Below, piece after piece: positions 30,446 through 31,427 of a stretch of 31,427 bases of DNA. The notes beneath the pieces were generated by a model. That model was not told the origin of the DNA, searched no databases, and saw nothing but the letters and a program-made list of their open reading frames with translations. Position 1 is the stretch's first letter, and each line of letters begins with the position of its first letter. A program made the translations under genes and the position numbers. Source of the stretch: Phoronis australis (Eukaryota; Phoronida; Phoronidae); NCBI GenBank assembly GCA_002633005.1, contig NMRA01001215.1:1-31427 (forward strand), written 5' to 3'.

Positions 30446-31217
30446 AAATCTGCATCAGTCGAAATTATCTCGATCGGAACTCATCTGTAATATTTCCTAA
30501 TGATACATTTTCGATAGCAGTTCTTAAATCATTCGCTTAATGGCGCCACCGGTCATGCAAAGCAGCAAGGGTAACATGTTGGAGTTCACTGCGGGAATGT
30601 TGTATACGGAAGATGACGAGTCGTTTAATAAGCTAAATTTATTCTCGGGCAGAAAACATTATTTCAAGATCAAGGGGTGACTATTATAGCACTCAAAAAC
30701 CAAAACATAGTTGAATGTTGATTCAACTGTCCAAACGATCGAGATTCCAAAATGAACTTTAACCGGAGTCAGCGGTTTAGACTCTGGGGCTGGCGTATGC
30801 TCCGAAAAGTGGCGACACTTCTACCCGCATATACTACAATTCGTAAACTTTCGTGAATGTCTTGATGCTTGAAGCCTGCTTTATATCCGACAACAGAATG
30901 CTTATGTGTTCACGGGGAACGTATTTAACGACATGTTGTCTAGTTGAAGGTGAGAGTGACTGAAGTTGCCTGACCAAACCGCTAACTTCTCAATTACAGT
31001 TTCTAAGCATTTTAAAATGAAGCGATTTTTACTAAATTCATCACTGATGTGTGCAAAGTTTTATTTTCAAAGTATGTGTGCGTTACAAGAACATGATCCT
31101 TCTTTCGAAGATACTGATAAATGTATATTCGGAACTACATTCTTCTGCCTCAACATTCGATTTGGCGACCTGCAGGTAGCCGATGCAACTTCAGTCTGTG
31201 TTTGTGTTTGGAGACCT
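30446..31217. other. No supported gene
   Basis: Open frames at 30966-31417 run into the repeat at 31218 and have no domain. No further micro-exon with the conserved splice flanks was found here. Confidence 0.35.
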
Positions 31218-31427
31218 GGGCCCGGTCTCCAATCTCCGTACTCAGACTCGAATCATGCTCAAACTCACACTTCATACTCAACTCGAGTACAGACTCAGCT
31301 TTGGTGTATTCAATGTCATACTCGAAAAATCTGTACTCGAAATTTCGAGCACGTACTCAGTTTTCGAGTGTACTCGAACTGAAGTGTATCTCATCCATAT
31401 TTCGAGTACGATTTTGAGTAAAAATTC
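31218..31427 (+). mobile_element. Second copy of the GGGCCCGGTCTC element (cut by window end)
   Basis: Starts gggcccggtctccaatct, the same terminus as the element at 16637-17039, and continues with many ACTCGA/TTCGAG words. The right end is outside the window. Just outside the start, ggagacct makes a near-palindrome with the terminus. Confidence 0.7.

Overview
This is a eukaryotic, intron-rich, AT-leaning window, most likely from an invertebrate deuterostome (lancelet, hemichordate or echinoderm; the genus cannot be fixed from the sequence). The reasons are GT-AG introns of about 200 bp to 5.8 kb, a Tie-like receptor tyrosine kinase, TACATGTA-rich simple sequence, and many decayed non-coding repeats. 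There is no bacterial or viral gene organisation.

Left half (300-14503, + strand): the 3' part of a receptor tyrosine kinase gene. Eleven exons were recovered by reading splice sites and phases. All junction phases agree and give 437 residues ending in a TAG stop: the tail of a fibronectin-III-like ectodomain, one membrane helix, a basic juxtamembrane segment, a complete catalytic domain and a short C-terminal tail. Kinase-domain signatures and the tail resemble vertebrate TIE1/TIE2 as I remember them. Most of the ectodomain lies left of the window. The 5.8-kb intron 2474-8300 is bracketed by two arrays of a self-complementary AAAACTTAAGTTTT unit, and the 3.4-kb intron 8979-12356 holds an opposite-strand reading frame with a Cys/His cluster.

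Middle (about 14.5-23.9 kb): the kinase 3' UTR, then mostly non-coding DNA. It contains G-quadruplex-type repeats, a 403-bp element with GGGCCCGGTCTC terminal inverted repeats, a diverged tandem repeat of about 425 bp carrying a DR1 nuclear-receptor-type motif, and a tRNA-derived SINE-like sequence.

Right half (about 23.9-30.4 kb, - strand): the most interesting part. Five very short exons (33-51 bp), all phase 1-1, lie in four partly decayed copies of a tandemly duplicated unit of about 1.2 kb. Spliced together they encode a repeated Thr/Ser/Gly/Lys-rich then Pro-rich module of about 29 residues. The two genes point towards each other. The right edge (31218 on) enters a second copy of the GGGCCCGGTCTC element.
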